From Actinomycetota bacterium (GTDB lineage Bacteria > Actinomycetota > Geothermincolia > Fen-727 > Anoxymicrobiaceae), in NCBI GenBank assembly GCA_018831265.1, contig JAHJCO010000023.1, positions 62,001 through 126,000 of the forward strand: 64,000 nucleotides of DNA, given 5' to 3'. Positions 36,140-47,520 of this stretch are shown here, one piece after another (position 1 is the first letter of the stretch; each line of letters begins with the position of its first letter). The translations under genes were made by a program, and so were the position numbers. The notes below the pieces were generated by a model. It did not search any database and had not been told where the DNA came from. It saw only the letters and a list, made by a program, of their open reading frames with translations.

Positions 36140-36720
36140 ATGAAGGTGCCGGCACCACGACACAGGATTCTCCTCCATACCTGCTGCGCTCCGTGCCTGA
36201 TCCATCCGCTCGAGGTCCTCACAAGACGCGGCTACGAGGTGGTCCCGTTCTTCTACAACCCCAACGTCCACCCGTGGCGCGAGTACCGTGAGCGATACCT
36301 CGCCGTCGCTGCCTACTGCGAAGAGCAGGGCCTGCGGCTGCGGGTCGGGCCCTACGAGATGGAGCGGTTCCTGGCGGAGGTCTCACCCCTGGAGGCGGGC
36401 GCGGCGGGGGAGAGCCGGGTACGCTGCGAGCGATGCTTCGCCATGAGGCTGTCCGCCGCGGCGGTAGAGGCGCGCCGCGTAGACGCGGCCGAGTTCACCA
36501 CGACCCTTCTGGTGAGCCCGTACCAGGACAAACGGCTAATAGCCCTGGCCGGCGAGCACGCCTCTCTCGGGCATGGCGTGCTGTTCCTGTTCGAGGACAT
36601 GTCCGCGGGTTACAGGGACTCGGTGGAGGCCTCGCGCACCACGGGCATGTACCGGCAGTCGTACTGCGGGTGCGTCTACAGCGAGAAGGAGCGGTACCAG
36701 AAAGGCGATCCCCCACCGCG

Positions 36721-36724
<4 letters not shown>
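36140..36724 (+). CDS. queH: Epoxyqueuosine reductase QueH
   Basis: QueH reduces epoxyqueuosine to queuosine in tRNA and replaces the unrelated QueG. The 194-residue protein carries the family cysteines: LLHTCCAPCLIHPLE near the start, RVRCERCFAMRL in the middle, and MYRQSYCGCVYSEKERY near the end. These hold a 4Fe-4S cluster and a second metal. FYNPNVHPWREYRERY is a further family marker. It overlaps queA by four bases, so three queuosine genes (queH, queA, tgt) run together. Confidence 0.93.
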
Positions 36725-38881
<2,157 letters not shown>

Positions 38882-38900
38882 TCAACCCATGGACGAACGG

Positions 38901-38979
38901 GGGGTCAGACACTTGCGCGCGCTCGATTACTCCGTCAACGCTCTGATTGGAGTCTACGCGTGAAATTGTCTGACGCCCC
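38901..38979. repeat. REP-like palindromic element between tgt and yajC
   Basis: The left end GGGGTCAGACACTTGCGCGC and the right end GCGTGAAATTGTCTGACGCC form a long imperfect inverted repeat around about 40 bases. The same layout recurs at 63070-63142 with GTCGGACA/TGTCCGAC in place of GTCAGACA/TGTCTGAC, so the pairing is kept while the bases differ. Confidence 0.7.
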
Positions 38980-38988
38980 TCATATGAC

Positions 38989-39007
38989 AAAGGAACGCGC
39001 TTCCTTT
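38989..39007 (+). terminator. Hairpin between tgt and yajC
   Basis: AAAGGAA (38989-38995) pairs with TTCCTTT (39001-39007) around a five-base loop, followed by ATCATTA. The stem is short and AT-rich for this genome. It may end the que-tgt transcript. No clear promoter for yajC was seen in the remaining ninety bases. Confidence 0.4.
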
Positions 39008-39103
39008 ATCATTACGTGTGTTCCCGCTCCATCAGCACGGTAATGGAGCGGGGCACCGAAAGACTGGCAAGGAGCCGGTCTACTTCTTTAAGGAAGGTGT
39101 TAA

Positions 39104-39589
39104 ATGGGTTTCTTATACACGCTGCTGGCAAACCCGGCGGTGTTCGCCCAGGCCAAGGAGACCACGCAGAAGTCGAGCGGTCTCCAGCAGTATGGGATCT
39201 TCATAATCATCGGCGTGATGCTTCTGGTCTTCTACTTCCTGATCATAGTCCCACAGCGAAAGCGCGCCCGCGAAATGGAGAGCCTCCTGTCCAAGATCCA
39301 GGTCGGCGACGAGGTGGTCACCATCGGCGGTGTCCACGGGACGGTCAACGAGTTGCTGGAGGACAAGGTGGTCATCGAGGTGGACGAGGGCGTCAACATG
39401 ACCTTCAGCCGTGCCGCCATAGCGCGAAACACGACGGTTCACGAGGAGCCCGACGAGGAAGAGGCCGAGGAGGAGGAGGAACCCGCCGAAGGGACGGAGG
39501 AGGAGCCCGCAGGGGAGCCCGAGGAGACCGAGGGCTCGTCGGGGGAAGAGGCGGGGGGTCCCGAGGGAGGCGAAAAGGGCGGGAAGTGA
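39104..39589 (+). CDS. yajC: Preprotein translocase subunit YajC with long acidic tail
   Basis: YajC is a small accessory part of the SecDF-YajC complex. The 161-residue protein has one membrane helix (IFIIIGVMLLVFYFLIIVPQRKR), then the conserved VGDEVVTIGGVHGTVNELLEDKVVIEV core. The last 55 or so residues are a tail rich in Glu, Gly and Pro (EEPDEEEAEEEEEPAEG). A tail of this length is unusual; SecF, two genes on, has a basic tail on the same membrane side. GGAAGG lies before the ATG. Confidence 0.93.
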   Translation: MGFLYTLLANPAVFAQAKETTQKSSGLQQYGIFIIIGVMLLVFYFLIIVPQRKRAREMESLLSKIQVGDEVVTIGGVHGTVNELLEDKVVIEVDEGVNMTFSRAAIARNTTVHEEPDEEEAEEEEEPAEGTEEEPAGEPEETEGSSGEEAGGPEGGEKGGK

Positions 39590-39669
39590 GCCTGGAACCC
39601 ACTGAGCCGCTCGCGGCGTCTAACCACGGGCGGACGCCCTCGAGGACCATCTGAGACGGAAAAGGGCCA

Positions 39670-41043
39670 ATGAGCAAGAACACCAAGAACTGGATATCCA
39701 TCGGAGTGGTAGCGCTGATACTGGTCGCGCTGTACGCGGCCACCTTCGCCTTCGACCTGAAGCCCCGCCTGGGACTGGACCTGCAGGGAGGGGTGAGCCT
39801 CGTGTACGAGGCGGTGGGCAAGACGGTGGACCCCCAGGTGCTGGCCAAGACGGTGGAGAAGATCCGGAGCCGCGTCGACAGCCTGGGGGTATCCGAGCCG
39901 GATATCACCACCCAGGGCTCCCGCAACCTCATCGTGCAGTTGCCCGGAATAAGCGACCCGGAGCGGGCGAAGGCCCTGGTCGGCCAGACCGCTCAACTCC
40001 AGTTCCGGCTGGTGCAGGAGTCCAAGAACGAGGCGGACGCCAAGAAGGACCCCGCCTGGGCCGAGACCACGGGAGAGGCGCTCAAGCCTGACGCCGTGAT
40101 CGTACTCCCGCTCGGGGAAGGCAAGGACAAGGCCTACCTGAAGCTCGGACCGACGCTCCTTACCGGCGACGCGCTGAAGAAGGCCCAGGTCGCCTTCGAC
40201 AACGACGGTACCCCCAAGGTGGCCTTCGAGATGAACAGCGAGGGCGCCGGCAAGTTCAAGGACATCACCACCAACAACAAGGACAAGCAGCTCGCCATAG
40301 TGCTCGACTACAAGGTCGAGTCGGCTCCCAACATCAACGAGCCGATCACCGACGGCAGCGGCGAGATAACCGGGAAGTTCACGGACAAAGAGGCCAAGGA
40401 TCTGGCCATCGTGCTGAACATCGGGGCACTGCCCGTCGAGCTGAAGCTGCTGACCGAGCAGGACGTCAGCGCGAGCCTCGGAAAGGACTCCCTCGACAAG
40501 GCGCTGCTGGCGGGCGTGATCGGGCTGATAATAGTCGCGCTCTACATGCTGCTCTTCTACCGCGCCCTCGGACTGGTAACCGTGACCGGCCTGGGGGTCT
40601 TCGGCCTCATGATGTACGGTACCATCTGCGTGCTGGGGGAGTTCTGGAGCCTTACCATCGCCGGTATCGCCGGCATTATCGTCGCCATCGGAATCACTGC
40701 TGACTCGTACGTCGTGTACTTCGAGCGCTTGAAAGAGGACATCAGAGCCGGGCGCACCATCCGATCCAGCGCCGACAGCGCGTACAAGTCCGCGTTCCGG
40801 ACCATTCTTGCGGCCGACACGGTGAGCTTCGCCGCGGCGGCCATCCTCTACCTGTTCGCGGTGGGCTCGGTCAGGGGGTTCGCCCTGACCCTGGGCATAG
40901 CCACGGTGTTCGACGTGTTCCTGTCCTGGTTTTTCACGCGCCCGACCGTCTCGCTGCTCTCCAACCTGAAGGTGTTCAACAAGCCCTGGATAGTCGGCGC
41001 GGGATCGACCGTCGAGGGCCCGGCCGGGGGTGACGCCCGTTGA
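39670..41043 (+). CDS. secD: Protein translocase subunit SecD
   Basis: SecD with SecF uses the proton gradient to help export. The 457-residue protein has an N-terminal helix, the DLKPRLGLDLQGGVSLVYEA block, a periplasmic domain with SRVDSLGVSEPDITTQGSRNLIVQLPGI, and five C-terminal helices. The last region holds TIAGIAGIIVAIGITADSYVVYFERLKED and FRTILAADTVSFAAAAILY. It overlaps secF by four bases. Confidence 0.96.
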   Translation: MSKNTKNWISIGVVALILVALYAATFAFDLKPRLGLDLQGGVSLVYEAVGKTVDPQVLAKTVEKIRSRVDSLGVSEPDITTQGSRNLIVQLPGISDPERAKALVGQTAQLQFRLVQESKNEADAKKDPAWAETTGEALKPDAVIVLPLGEGKDKAYLKLGPTLLTGDALKKAQVAFDNDGTPKVAFEMNSEGAGKFKDITTNNKDKQLAIVLDYKVESAPNINEPITDGSGEITGKFTDKEAKDLAIVLNIGALPVELKLLTEQDVSASLGKDSLDKALLAGVIGLIIVALYMLLFYRALGLVTVTGLGVFGLMMYGTICVLGEFWSLTIAGIAGIIVAIGITADSYVVYFERLKEDIRAGRTIRSSADSAYKSAFRTILAADTVSFAAAAILYLFAVGSVRGFALTLGIATVFDVFLSWFFTRPTVSLLSNLKVFNKPWIVGAGSTVEGPAGGDAR

Positions 41044-42314
41044 AGAACATCTTCAGGAAGAGGCCGTACCTCAACATAATCGGCCACAAGTACGTCTGGT
41101 TCGCGATCTCGGTCGTCATCGTCATCGTGGCGGCGATCGCGCTCTTCACCAGGGGACTGGACTGGGGTATCGACTTCACGGGCGGTACCGAGCTGGACGT
41201 CCGGATGAAGCCGGGCACCAGCATAGCCGACGTCCGCTCCGCGATCGGAAAGCTGGGCTACTCGACGGCCCAGATACAGTCGTCCGGCAAGGACACCTTC
41301 ATCATCAGGGTCCCCAAGCTCGACGACGCGAAGAAGAAAGCCCTGGAGGAGGGCCTCAAGGCGGACGGCATGGAGGAGGTACTGGGCGTCAACGACGTCG
41401 GGCCGGGTTGGGGCGCCCAGGTGAGCCGGCAGGCCGTCATCGCCGTGATTGTCTTCCTGCTCGCCATACTCATCTATATATCATTCCGCTTCGAGTTCAA
41501 GATGGCGATCACCGCCATCATCGAGGTCTTCCACGACCTCGTCATCACGGTGGGGGTCTATGCCCTGGTGGGCTGGGTGGTGACGCCCGCCACGGTCATT
41601 GCCGTGCTGACCATCCTCGGCTACTCGCTGTACGACAGCATCGTCATCTTCGACCGCGTGAAGGAGAACGCCGACCAGCTCACGCGGCAGAGCAAGAAGA
41701 CCTACTCGCAGATGGTCAACGACTCCGTGAACCAGGTGCTGGTGCGCTCGATCAACACCTCGGTGACAACGCTGATCCCCATCCTCTGCATAATGTTCTT
41801 CGGCGGCGAGACTTTGAAGAACTTCGCCTTCGCCCTCTTCCTGGGAGTGCTTTCGGGTAGCTATTCGAGCGAATTCCTCGGGCCCCCGATCCTGGCCACC
41901 TGGAAGGAGACGGAGCCCAAGTACAAGGCGTTCCGGGAGCGGGCGGAGGTCCGCGAGGGGCGCGAGCGCAGGGTCGCGATCCAGGCCCCGAAGGCCAAGC
42001 CCGTGACCACTTCTGCGGCGAAGCCGGCCGGGCCGGCTGCCTCTCAGGCCGGAAAAGCCCGGGCCGCCCGGCCCTCGGCGGGGAAGCCCGCCGGTGCGAA
42101 GGCCCCCCCGAAACCCGGGCCTAAGCCGAAACCGGCGGCGGAGCCGATCGAGCGCGAGGCGGGGACCGCGGCGGAAGCCGAGTCCGCGGAGCCGGGACCC
42201 AAGCCGAAGCCCAGGCCCAAGCCGGCGTCGGCGAAGCCGCCCACCTCCAAGGCGCAGGCCAAGTCCCGGACCAAGGGCCCCGGAAGCGGAAAGAAGAAAA
42301 AGAAGAAGCGATGA
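41040..42314 (+). CDS. secF: Protein translocase subunit SecF with long basic tail
   Basis: SecF partners with SecD. The first 300 residues are typical: RGLDWGIDFTGGTELDV, six membrane helices, and VTPATVIAVLTILGYSLYDSIVIFDRVKEN with SINTSVTTLIPILC. The last 110 residues form a disordered Lys/Pro/Ala/Arg tail (PPKPGPKPKPAAEP; ending in KKKKKKR). The C-terminus of SecF is in the cytoplasm. The start TTG at 41040 overlaps the secD stop, and the stop overlaps the rel start. Confidence 0.95.
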   Translation: MKNIFRKRPYLNIIGHKYVWFAISVVIVIVAAIALFTRGLDWGIDFTGGTELDVRMKPGTSIADVRSAIGKLGYSTAQIQSSGKDTFIIRVPKLDDAKKKALEEGLKADGMEEVLGVNDVGPGWGAQVSRQAVIAVIVFLLAILIYISFRFEFKMAITAIIEVFHDLVITVGVYALVGWVVTPATVIAVLTILGYSLYDSIVIFDRVKENADQLTRQSKKTYSQMVNDSVNQVLVRSINTSVTTLIPILCIMFFGGETLKNFAFALFLGVLSGSYSSEFLGPPILATWKETEPKYKAFRERAEVREGRERRVAIQAPKAKPVTTSAAKPAGPAASQAGKARAARPSAGKPAGAKAPPKPGPKPKPAAEPIEREAGTAAEAESAEPGPKPKPRPKPASAKPPTSKAQAKSRTKGPGSGKKKKKKR

Positions 42315-44494
42315 CCCCCTCGGAGAAGCTCTTCGCGCTCACCAGGCGCTCGCTCTCCAAGAACGGCCAGCGACAGGTCGAGAGAGCCTACAGATTCGCC
42401 GAGAGGTCCCACGAGGGGCAGTACAGGAAATCGGGAGACCCCTACATCGAGCACCCGGTCGCCGTCGCGACCATTCTCGCAGAGCTGGAACTGGATCCGG
42501 ATACCCTCTCCGCGGCCCTACTGCACGACGTCATCGAGGACACGTCCCTGACCATCGCCGATATCCGCGCCGAGTTCGGGGATGGAATCGCCGAGGTGAT
42601 AGACGGGCTGACCAAGCTGGACCGCTTCAAGTTCGCCTCCGCCGAGGAGCAGCAGGCGGAGAACATCCGAAAGATGCTCATCGCCATGGCCTCCGACGTT
42701 CGGGTCATACTCATCAAGCTGGCGGACCGCCTCCACAACATGGAGACCATCAGCGCCCTGCCGCCCGCGCGCCGCCGCGAGATCGCATCCGAGACGCTCG
42801 AGATCTACGGCCCGCTCGCCCACCGTTTCGGCATCAGCCAGGTTCGCTGGAGGCTGGAGGACCTCGCCTTCGAGGTGCTCTATCCCAAGCGCTACCAGCA
42901 GATACAGCGGATGGTCGCCGAGCGCCGGGCCGAGCGCGAGATGTACATGCAGCAGGTGGCCGACCACATAAACAGGGAGCTGCGGAAGAACAGGATCAAG
43001 GCGGAGGTGTCCGGACGGGTCAAGCACTTCTACAGCATCTACGAGAAGATGGTGAACCGGGGTGTCGAGTTCGACGAGATCATGGACCTCTCGGCCGTGC
43101 GCGTGATCGTCGACTCGGTCAGGGACTGCTACGGGGCACTGGGTGTGATCCACTCCATGTGGGCCCCGGTGCCGGGGCGGTTCAAGGACTACATCGCCAT
43201 GCCCAAGCTCAACATGTACCGCTCGCTGCACACCGTGGTCATCGCGCTGGAGGGCCGCCCGCTGGAGATACAGATCCGCACCGAGGAGATGCATCGCACC
43301 GCGGAGTACGGCATCGCCGCGCACTGGCTCTACAAGGAGACCAAGAGGCCGCAGCACGGCGGCCGCACCTGGCTCAAGCAGGTCATGGAGTGGCAGCAGG
43401 AGATGAGCGACCCCACCGAGTTCATGAAGACTCTCAAGATCGACCTTTTCTCCGACGAGGTCTTCGTCTTCACCCCGAAGGGTAAGGTGGTCTCCATGCC
43501 CCGCGGGGCGACGCCCATCGACTTCGCCTACAGCATACACACCGAGGTGGGCCACTCCTGCGTGGGGGCCAAGGTCAACGGGAAGATGGTCCCGCTCTCC
43601 TACCAGCTCCAGAACGGCGACAAGGTCGAGATCATGACCTCCAAGACCTCGACCGGCCCCAGCCAGGACTGGATCAACATCGTGGAGACACCACGCGCGC
43701 GCAACAAGATACGGCAGTGGTTCAGCCGGGAGCGGCGCGAGGACGAGCGCCACGAGGGCAAGGAAGCCCTGGACCGCGCCATGCGCAAGAGGAACCTGCC
43801 GTTCCAGCGCAAGGAGGTCTCGCGCGTGCTGGCCCAGATCGCCTCGGAGAACAACCTCTCCTCGGTGGAGGACCTCTACCGGTTGATCGGGGCGGGCCAC
43901 ATGTCCCCCAACCAGGTCGCCAACAAGGTAGCCCACTACCTGGGCGGTGAGGAGAAGGCGGTGATCGTCCCGGAGGAGGAGGAGGCGGCCAAGCCGCGTG
44001 TCCTCGCCGAGGCGGAACAGGCACGTCTCGGGCAGCGCATAAAGGTACACGGCCTGGAGCACGCCCTGGTCCAGGTGGCTCACTGCTGTTACCCGGCCCC
44101 CGGGGACGAGATCGTGGGGTTCGTGACCCGGGGTCGGGGCGTATCCGTGCACAGGGCGGACTGCCCGAACATCCAGGGCCTCTCGAAGGAGTCGGACAGG
44201 ATGCTGAACGTCTCCTGGGCCAGGCCGGAGCCCGTGGTGAGGGTGGTGGAGATCTGCGTAGAGGCTTGGGACCGCCCCAAGCTGGTGAGGGACATCACCA
44301 CCGTGCTCGGGGACCAGCACGTCAACCTGCTGTCGGCGACGTTCTCCTCCGACGAGGAGCACCTCTCCAAGAGCCGGTTCATCTTCGAGGTGGGCTCGAC
44401 GGACCACCTGTCACAGATACTCCGCGAGCTGAAGAAGGTCGGCTCGGTCATCGACGCCTACGATATCCACGACGAAGCCGAGACCGCCGATTGA
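42311..44494 (+). CDS. rel: Bifunctional (p)ppGpp synthetase/hydrolase Rel
   Basis: Rel makes and degrades the alarmone (p)ppGpp. The 727-residue protein has the HD hydrolase domain (IEHPVAVATILAELELDPDTLSAALLHDVIED). The synthetase domain follows with FYSIYEKMVNRG, RFKDYIAMPKLNMYRSLHT; the RFKD motif marks the bifunctional type. A TGS domain (VFTPKGKVVSMPRGATPIDFAYSIHT), a zinc-finger-type motif (HCCYPAPGDEIVGF) and an ACT domain close it. Both activities should be present. It overlaps secF by four bases (ATGA). Confidence 0.96.
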   Translation: MTPSEKLFALTRRSLSKNGQRQVERAYRFAERSHEGQYRKSGDPYIEHPVAVATILAELELDPDTLSAALLHDVIEDTSLTIADIRAEFGDGIAEVIDGLTKLDRFKFASAEEQQAENIRKMLIAMASDVRVILIKLADRLHNMETISALPPARRREIASETLEIYGPLAHRFGISQVRWRLEDLAFEVLYPKRYQQIQRMVAERRAEREMYMQQVADHINRELRKNRIKAEVSGRVKHFYSIYEKMVNRGVEFDEIMDLSAVRVIVDSVRDCYGALGVIHSMWAPVPGRFKDYIAMPKLNMYRSLHTVVIALEGRPLEIQIRTEEMHRTAEYGIAAHWLYKETKRPQHGGRTWLKQVMEWQQEMSDPTEFMKTLKIDLFSDEVFVFTPKGKVVSMPRGATPIDFAYSIHTEVGHSCVGAKVNGKMVPLSYQLQNGDKVEIMTSKTSTGPSQDWINIVETPRARNKIRQWFSRERREDERHEGKEALDRAMRKRNLPFQRKEVSRVLAQIASENNLSSVEDLYRLIGAGHMSPNQVANKVAHYLGGEEKAVIVPEEEEAAKPRVLAEAEQARLGQRIKVHGLEHALVQVAHCCYPAPGDEIVGFVTRGRGVSVHRADCPNIQGLSKESDRMLNVSWARPEPVVRVVEICVEAWDRPKLVRDITTVLGDQHVNLLSATFSSDEEHLSKSRFIFEVGSTDHLSQILRELKKVGSVIDAYDIHDEAETAD

Positions 44495-44502
44495 ATCAAA
44501 TC

Positions 44503-44560
44503 GGGGTCAGGCACTATTCGATTCATTGACGCGACTAGGATAGGGGTCAGGCGGGGGATA
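44503..44560. repeat. Two direct GGGGTCAGGC repeats after rel
   Basis: GGGGTCAGGCAC (44503) and GGGGTCAGGCGG (44543) lie 40 bases apart in the 153-base gap between rel and dtd. They share the core of the REP-like family. A hairpin (GCGGG / CCCGC) follows the second copy. Confidence 0.5.
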
Positions 44561-44647
44561 GCCCGCCCCGGTCTGAACGACGTGACCACATCGAGGCTAT
44601 CACGCAAAGGCCATGGCAGAGGGCAATGGTCGATTCAGGAAGAGGAC

Positions 44648-45109
44648 ATGCCAGTGCGGGCAGTAATACAACGGGTCAAGCGCTGCTCCGTCAGCATCGA
44701 AGGTGAAGAGGTCTCATCCATCGGCGAAGGCCTCCTGATCCTGCTGGGGGTGGCGTCCGGCGACACGGAGCGTGAGCTGGAGTGGATGGCTGAGAAGGTG
44801 AAAAACCTCCGCATCTTCCCCGATCCCGAGGGCCGGATGAACCTCTCGGTCCTCGATATCTCCGGTGAGGTGATGGTCGTCAGCCAGTTCACGCTGCTTG
44901 CGGACTGCCGCAAGGGCCGCAGGCCCTCCTTCGTTGACGCGGAGGATCCCGGACGGGCCGAACAGATGTACGAGCGCTTCATGGCCCGGCTTGCCGGAGC
45001 GGGGGTCCGCATGGCCGGCGGCGTGTTCGGCGCCATGATGGACGTGAGCCTGGTGAACTCAGGTCCGGTCACAATCGTCCTCGATACTCCGCCGACCAAC
45101 GGGGTCTGA
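44648..45109 (+). CDS. dtd: D-aminoacyl-tRNA deacylase
   Basis: Dtd removes D-amino acids from tRNA. The 153-residue protein has [35 protein letters not shown], the [17 protein letters not shown] motif and a second cross-subunit motif [11 protein letters not shown]. The ATG at 44648 follows AGGAAGAGG. The last codons and stop are formed by GGGGTCTGACCC, a palindrome of the REP-like family. Confidence 0.95.
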   Translation: MPVRAVIQRVKRCSVSIEGEEVSSIGEGLLILLGVASGDTERELEWMAEKVKNLRIFPDPEGRMNLSVLDISGEVMVVSQFTLLADCRKGRRPSFVDAEDPGRAEQMYERFMARLAGAGVRMAGGVFGAMMDVSLVNSGPVTIVLDTPPTNGV

Positions 45110-45172
45110 CCCTTTTGTGCGTTGCACTAGTATAATTAACCGTCGCTCTGGGATGCATGAAAGGGTCTGACT
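45101..45172. repeat. REP-like palindromes and -10 box between dtd and the MBL gene
   Basis: GGGGTCTGACCC (45101-45112) is itself palindromic and carries the dtd stop. A related AAGGGTCTGACTCC lies at 45161-45174. Between them a TATAAT box (45131-45136) may start transcription of the MBL-hisS pair, though no good -35 is seen. Confidence 0.45.
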
Positions 45173-45202
45173 CCTGGGATACCAACGCAAAGGATTACCG
45201 AT

Positions 45203-45856
45203 TTGCCCGAACTGATCATAAAGACGCTCGAGGTGGGGATGCTCGGCACCTCCTGTTACCTGGTCATGGACGGGTCGCCCGGGCCCGGGTTCATAATCGA
45301 TCCGGGGGCCGAGGCCCGCGTGATCGTGGAGGTCGCGGGCTCGAGCGGGATGGCCTGCCGCGGCATCCTGTGCACTCACGGTCATATGGACCACGTGGGC
45401 GCGGTGGGGAAAGTGGCCCAGGCTCTCGAGGCCCCGGTGTACGTCTCGGAGCCGGACAGCGGGGCACTCACCGGGCATGGCCAGGGAATAACCGGGCGCC
45501 TCACATCGCTCGCTGTCTCGAAGCCCGGCGGGGTGAACATCATCCGGGGAGGCGACACACTGGAGTTCGGCAAACGCTCGCTCAGTGTCCTGGAGACCCC
45601 CGGCCACACCCCGGGCTCGGTGAGCTTCCTGTGCGATGACAACCTGTTCTGTGGGGACCTGGTCTTCGCCGGCTCGGTGGGCAGGACAGACCTGCGCGGC
45701 GGCTCGTTCGCCGACCTGCTCGACTCGGTGATCCGTCATGTCTTCACACTGCCGGACGACGCCGTCATCTACCCCGGGCACGGGCCTTCGACGACCGTGG
45801 GGCGCGAGAGGGCATCCAACCCGTTCCTGCGCGAACTGGGGGCGAGAGGACGATGA
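45203..45856 (+). CDS. MBL-fold metallohydrolase (glyoxalase II-like)
   Basis: This 217-residue metallo-beta-lactamase-fold hydrolase has the metal motif THGHMDHVGAV, later TPGHTPGSVSF, a bridging Asp in FCGDLVFAGSVGRTDL, and the final His in IYPGHGPSTTVG. This set is that of the YcbL/GloB type II hydrolases that act on thioesters such as lactoylglutathione. The conserved place between dtd and hisS is common in Gram-positives, yet its substrate is not known. A TTG at 45203 has AAAGGA before it, and it overlaps hisS by four bases. Confidence 0.88.
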   Translation: MPELIIKTLEVGMLGTSCYLVMDGSPGPGFIIDPGAEARVIVEVAGSSGMACRGILCTHGHMDHVGAVGKVAQALEAPVYVSEPDSGALTGHGQGITGRLTSLAVSKPGGVNIIRGGDTLEFGKRSLSVLETPGHTPGSVSFLCDDNLFCGDLVFAGSVGRTDLRGGSFADLLDSVIRHVFTLPDDAVIYPGHGPSTTVGRERASNPFLRELGARGR

Positions 45857-47115
45857 CCCGCTACAAGGCTCCCAGGGGCACATCCGACCTCGTCTTCCCC
45901 GACTCTGAGAAGATGGAGAGGCTGATCGAGACAGCCTGCGCGCTGATGAGGGAGCGCGGCTACAGGCGGATCGATACCCCGATACTCGAGGACACCGAAC
46001 TGTTCGCGCGCAGCATCGGAGAGGAGACGGACATAGTCACCAAGGAGATGTACAACTTCGAGGACCGGGGCGGCGAGTCGCTCACCATGCGCCCGGAGGG
46101 GACGGCGCCTGTGGTCCGCGCCTACCTGGAGCGCGGGCTGGCCTCGCGCGGTCTCCCCGTCAAGGTCTACTACGTGGGACCGATGTTCCGCAGGGAGAGG
46201 CCGCAGGCCGGGCGGTTCAGGCAGTTCACGCAGATCGGCGGGGAGGCGATAGGCAGCGAGGACCCGTTCCTCGACGCCGAGATCATCTCCTTCAGCGACG
46301 CGCTGTTTGCGCGCCTGGGCCTCGAGCGCTACCGTCTGCTGGTCAACAGCGTGGGATGCCGCGAGTGCCGGCCCGCCTACGTTGACCGCCTGCGCTCCTT
46401 CCTCGAGGCGATGAAGGGCGGCCTCTGCGAGCAGTGCGTCCGGCGGACGGACACGAACCCCCTGCGGGTCTTCGACTGCAAGAACGAGAGGTGCCGCGCC
46501 ACGCTAAAGGGCGCGCCGACGATAGGAGAGCACCTCTGCCCCCGCTGCAGGGAGCACTTCGACGCCTTGCTGGGGCACCTCGACACGATGGGTATGACGT
46601 TCGAGGTGGACGAGCGGATGGTGCGAGGCCTCGACTACTACACAAACACCGCCTTCGAGTTCCAGTTCGAGGGGCTGGGGGCGCAGAACACCGTGTGCGG
46701 CGGCGGCCGCTACGACGGCCTCACCGAGGAGCTGGGCGGTCCGCCCACGCCCGGTGTGGGCTACAGCATGGGACTGGAGCGCCTCCTGATGGCGCTCGAG
46801 GCGGAGGGGCTGGACCCCTTCGTGCCGGAGCGCCTCCAGGTCTTCTTGGCGGCGGCGCCGGGCGTGCAGCGTGAGCCGGTGCTCGACCTGCTGGGGCGCC
46901 TGAGGGCGGAAGGCATCAGCGCCGACACGGACTTCATGGGCAGGGGCCTCAAAGCGCAGATGAAGCAGGCGGACAGGCTCGGCGCGCGAGTCGTTGTGAT
47001 GATCGGGGAAGAGGAGCTGGCGTCCGGCGAGGTCACCCTGCGGGACCTCGACGCCTCTGAGCAGTGGAGGGTTCCCGCCAAAGGGCTCGTCGAGCGGATA
47101 CGGCAGATATTGTAG
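45853..47115 (+). CDS. hisS: Histidyl-tRNA synthetase
   Basis: This 420-residue class II synthetase charges histidine. It has YKAPRGTSDLVFPDS at the start, motif 2 (MRPEGTAPVVRAYLERG; YYVGPMFRRERPQAGRFRQF), the histidine-binding RGLDYYTNTAFEF and GGGRYDGLTEELGG, motif 3 with GYSMGLERLL, and an anticodon domain. A cysteine-rich insertion (CRECRPAY; CEQCVRR; CKNERCRATL; CPRCREHF) suggests a zinc-binding insertion as in several HisRS enzymes. Confidence 0.96.
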   Translation: MTRYKAPRGTSDLVFPDSEKMERLIETACALMRERGYRRIDTPILEDTELFARSIGEETDIVTKEMYNFEDRGGESLTMRPEGTAPVVRAYLERGLASRGLPVKVYYVGPMFRRERPQAGRFRQFTQIGGEAIGSEDPFLDAEIISFSDALFARLGLERYRLLVNSVGCRECRPAYVDRLRSFLEAMKGGLCEQCVRRTDTNPLRVFDCKNERCRATLKGAPTIGEHLCPRCREHFDALLGHLDTMGMTFEVDERMVRGLDYYTNTAFEFQFEGLGAQNTVCGGGRYDGLTEELGGPPTPGVGYSMGLERLLMALEAEGLDPFVPERLQVFLAAAPGVQREPVLDLLGRLRAEGISADTDFMGRGLKAQMKQADRLGARVVVMIGEEELASGEVTLRDLDASEQWRVPAKGLVERIRQIL

Positions 47116-47152
47116 AAAGGGTCAGTGATGAATAAGAGAGGCCTGACCCTTT
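47116..47152 (+). terminator. Hairpin right after hisS, built from the REP core
   Basis: AAAGGGTCAG (47116-47125) and CTGACCCTTT (47143-47152) form a perfect ten-base stem directly after the hisS stop codon. It carries the GGGTCAG core of the REP-like family and could serve as a terminator. Confidence 0.6.
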
Positions 47153-47351
47153 GTGGTTTCATTCTTCAGGGACAAGCAGGCAGCACGCGCAGTCGTACGC
47201 CTTGTTCGAATCCATTCCTGCTATAGCCAGCATTGAACCAGCAGCCTGTTCAGATGCTTCGATAGCCTGCCTGCTGCACAGGGTCAGACACATAGTGGAC
47301 ACCCCCTATACTTGCTTTTGAGCAAAAGGCGAGTAATAGGAGGCGCCCAAG
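47153..47351 (+). other. Gap after hisS, mostly unexplained
   Basis: About 200 bases before the transposase relic. GGGTCAGACACA (47281-47292) is another REP-core match. It is directly followed by TAGTGGACACCCCC, which looks like an insertion-sequence end. The rest shows no gene I can support. The TTCGAATCC at 47205 resembles a tRNA T-loop but the arms do not pair. Confidence 0.4.
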
Positions 47352-47520
47352 ATGTCAGGCAGAGTTGGTACTGCCCTCGAGGACCTCTCTCGGGTGCCGA
47401 AGAACGGGAGGTCATCCACCGTCCCCTGGCAGACGGTCGAACTCGTCTGCTCAATCAGAAAGGAACAGCCGGCCTGGAGCAAGCACAAGATCGCCGTCAT
47501 CCGTGAGCGAGACCACGATG
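47352..47520 (+). pseudogene. Transposase relic (IS481-like integrase, helix-turn-helix part)
   Basis: The frame from ATG at 47352 reads ALEDLSRVPKNGRSSTVPWQ, then ELVCSIRKEQPAWSKHKIAV. This is the linker and second helix-turn-helix of IS481-type integrases, where 'LEDLSRRP' is followed by 'lR...P.WG..KIA.LL'. The rest of the protein, with its DDE active site, is missing. The similarity is from memory of the family. The relic marks the left border of the accessory island. Confidence 0.55.

Noticed and set aside
42518-44407. Long open frame (629 codons) on the minus strand opposite rel
   Set aside because: High-GC coding DNA often leaves the opposite strand open. The translation is rich in His, Leu and Gly without any family motif, while the plus strand encodes a complete Rel protein.
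47204-47213. GTTCGAATCC, resembling a tRNA T-loop
   Set aside because: The flanking bases do not form a T-stem or acceptor stem, and no D- or anticodon arm is found at the right distances.
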